From: JBPOFY01 sp051252415
GTDB lineage: Bacteria > Verrucomicrobiota > Verrucomicrobiia > Opitutales > Coraliomargaritaceae
DNA length: 64,000 nucleotides
Assembly (NCBI GenBank): GCA_051252415.1
Contig: JBPOGA010000002.1
Location: 1 to 64,000 of the forward strand
Direction: 5' to 3'
Part shown: positions 63,979 through 64,000 of the stretch, piece after piece
How the letters are laid out: each line of letters starts with the position of its first letter
Numbering within the stretch: the stretch's first letter is position 1
Notes under the pieces: generated by a model
The model's input: the letters and a program-made list of their open reading frames with translations, nothing else
Databases searched by the model: none
Told to the model about the DNA's origin: nothing
Translations under genes and position numbers: made by a program

Positions 63979-64000
63979 AAGGGCGACTATGAATAGTCAC
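63979..64000 (-). terminator. Possible terminator at right edge
   Basis: GACTA-TTCA-TAGTC on the minus strand, then GCCC and TTTTTT. The stem is short and its outer part may lie past the window edge, so this is tentative. It could end a gene just outside the window. Confidence 0.3.

Overview
The window reads as a contiguous chromosomal segment of a marine-type Verrucomicrobiota bacterium, most likely class Opitutia (Puniceicoccales or Coraliomargarita-like). This assignment is inferred from a Verrucomicrobia-style PEP-CTERM tail, a fused SecDF, a TonB receptor with an N-terminal carboxypeptidase-regulatory-like domain, lysine/alanine-rich histone H1-like proteins and GspC-like exported proteins. 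No rRNA or tRNA gene is visible. The only RNA gene recognised is rnpB. Start codons are almost never preceded by a Shine-Dalgarno sequence. No phage, insertion sequence or CRISPR array was seen.

Layout. 1-4.2 kb: a tandem ribbon-helix-helix protein with an H1-like tail (cut by the left edge), a LolA-like exported protein, secG, a small membrane protein, and a degenerate NtrC-type regulator. 4.2-12.1 kb: a translation/RNA-modification operon on the minus strand, nusA-infB-rbfA-nrnA-truB-ribF-rluD, with a terminator-like hairpin just before nusA. 12.3-14.2 kb: queC-queD-queE for the 7-deazaguanine precursor preQ0. 14.2-17.5 kb: FKBP isomerase, rsmI, rnd, ppnP. 17.6-24.4 kb: a five-gene heavy-metal efflux operon (small His/Cys-rich exported protein, CzcC-, CzcB- and CzcA-like subunits, His/Cys-rich periplasmic protein) with a dyad over its promoter and a foldable leader before the czcC-like gene. 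24.5-34.5 kb: dprA, nnr, pdxJ, recJ, secDF, yajC and a membrane-anchored coiled-coil protein. 34.9-35.3 kb: RNase P RNA. 35.5-41.9 kb: a TonB2-type energising system (DUF3450, large TolQ/ExbB-like protein, ExbB, ExbD, TonB, TPR) and a LolA-like protein. 42.0-45.9 kb: GspC-like and thioredoxin-like exported proteins, a PEP-CTERM protein and a beta-helix-type exported protein.

46-56.8 kb is a phosphate-acquisition block: TonB-dependent receptor, phosphate-selective porin, then divergently pstS-pstC-pstA-pstB-phoU. Eleven-base-phased Pho-box-like arrays lie before the porin, pstS and the beta-helix gene, so these probably form one Pho regulon. PstC and PstA carry large periplasmic insertions. 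57-64 kb: an H1-like protein whose C-terminal domain matches that of the coiled-coil membrane protein at 33 kb, thrC, a membrane protein of unknown function, a YiiX-like cysteine hydrolase, lysC and a DUF374-type acyltransferase-like protein.

The most unusual items are the H1-like proteins and the C-terminal domain shared with a membrane protein, the NtrC-family protein that lost its ATPase motifs, the structured leader in the metal-efflux operon, the enlarged Pst permeases, and several families of intergenic palindromic repeats.
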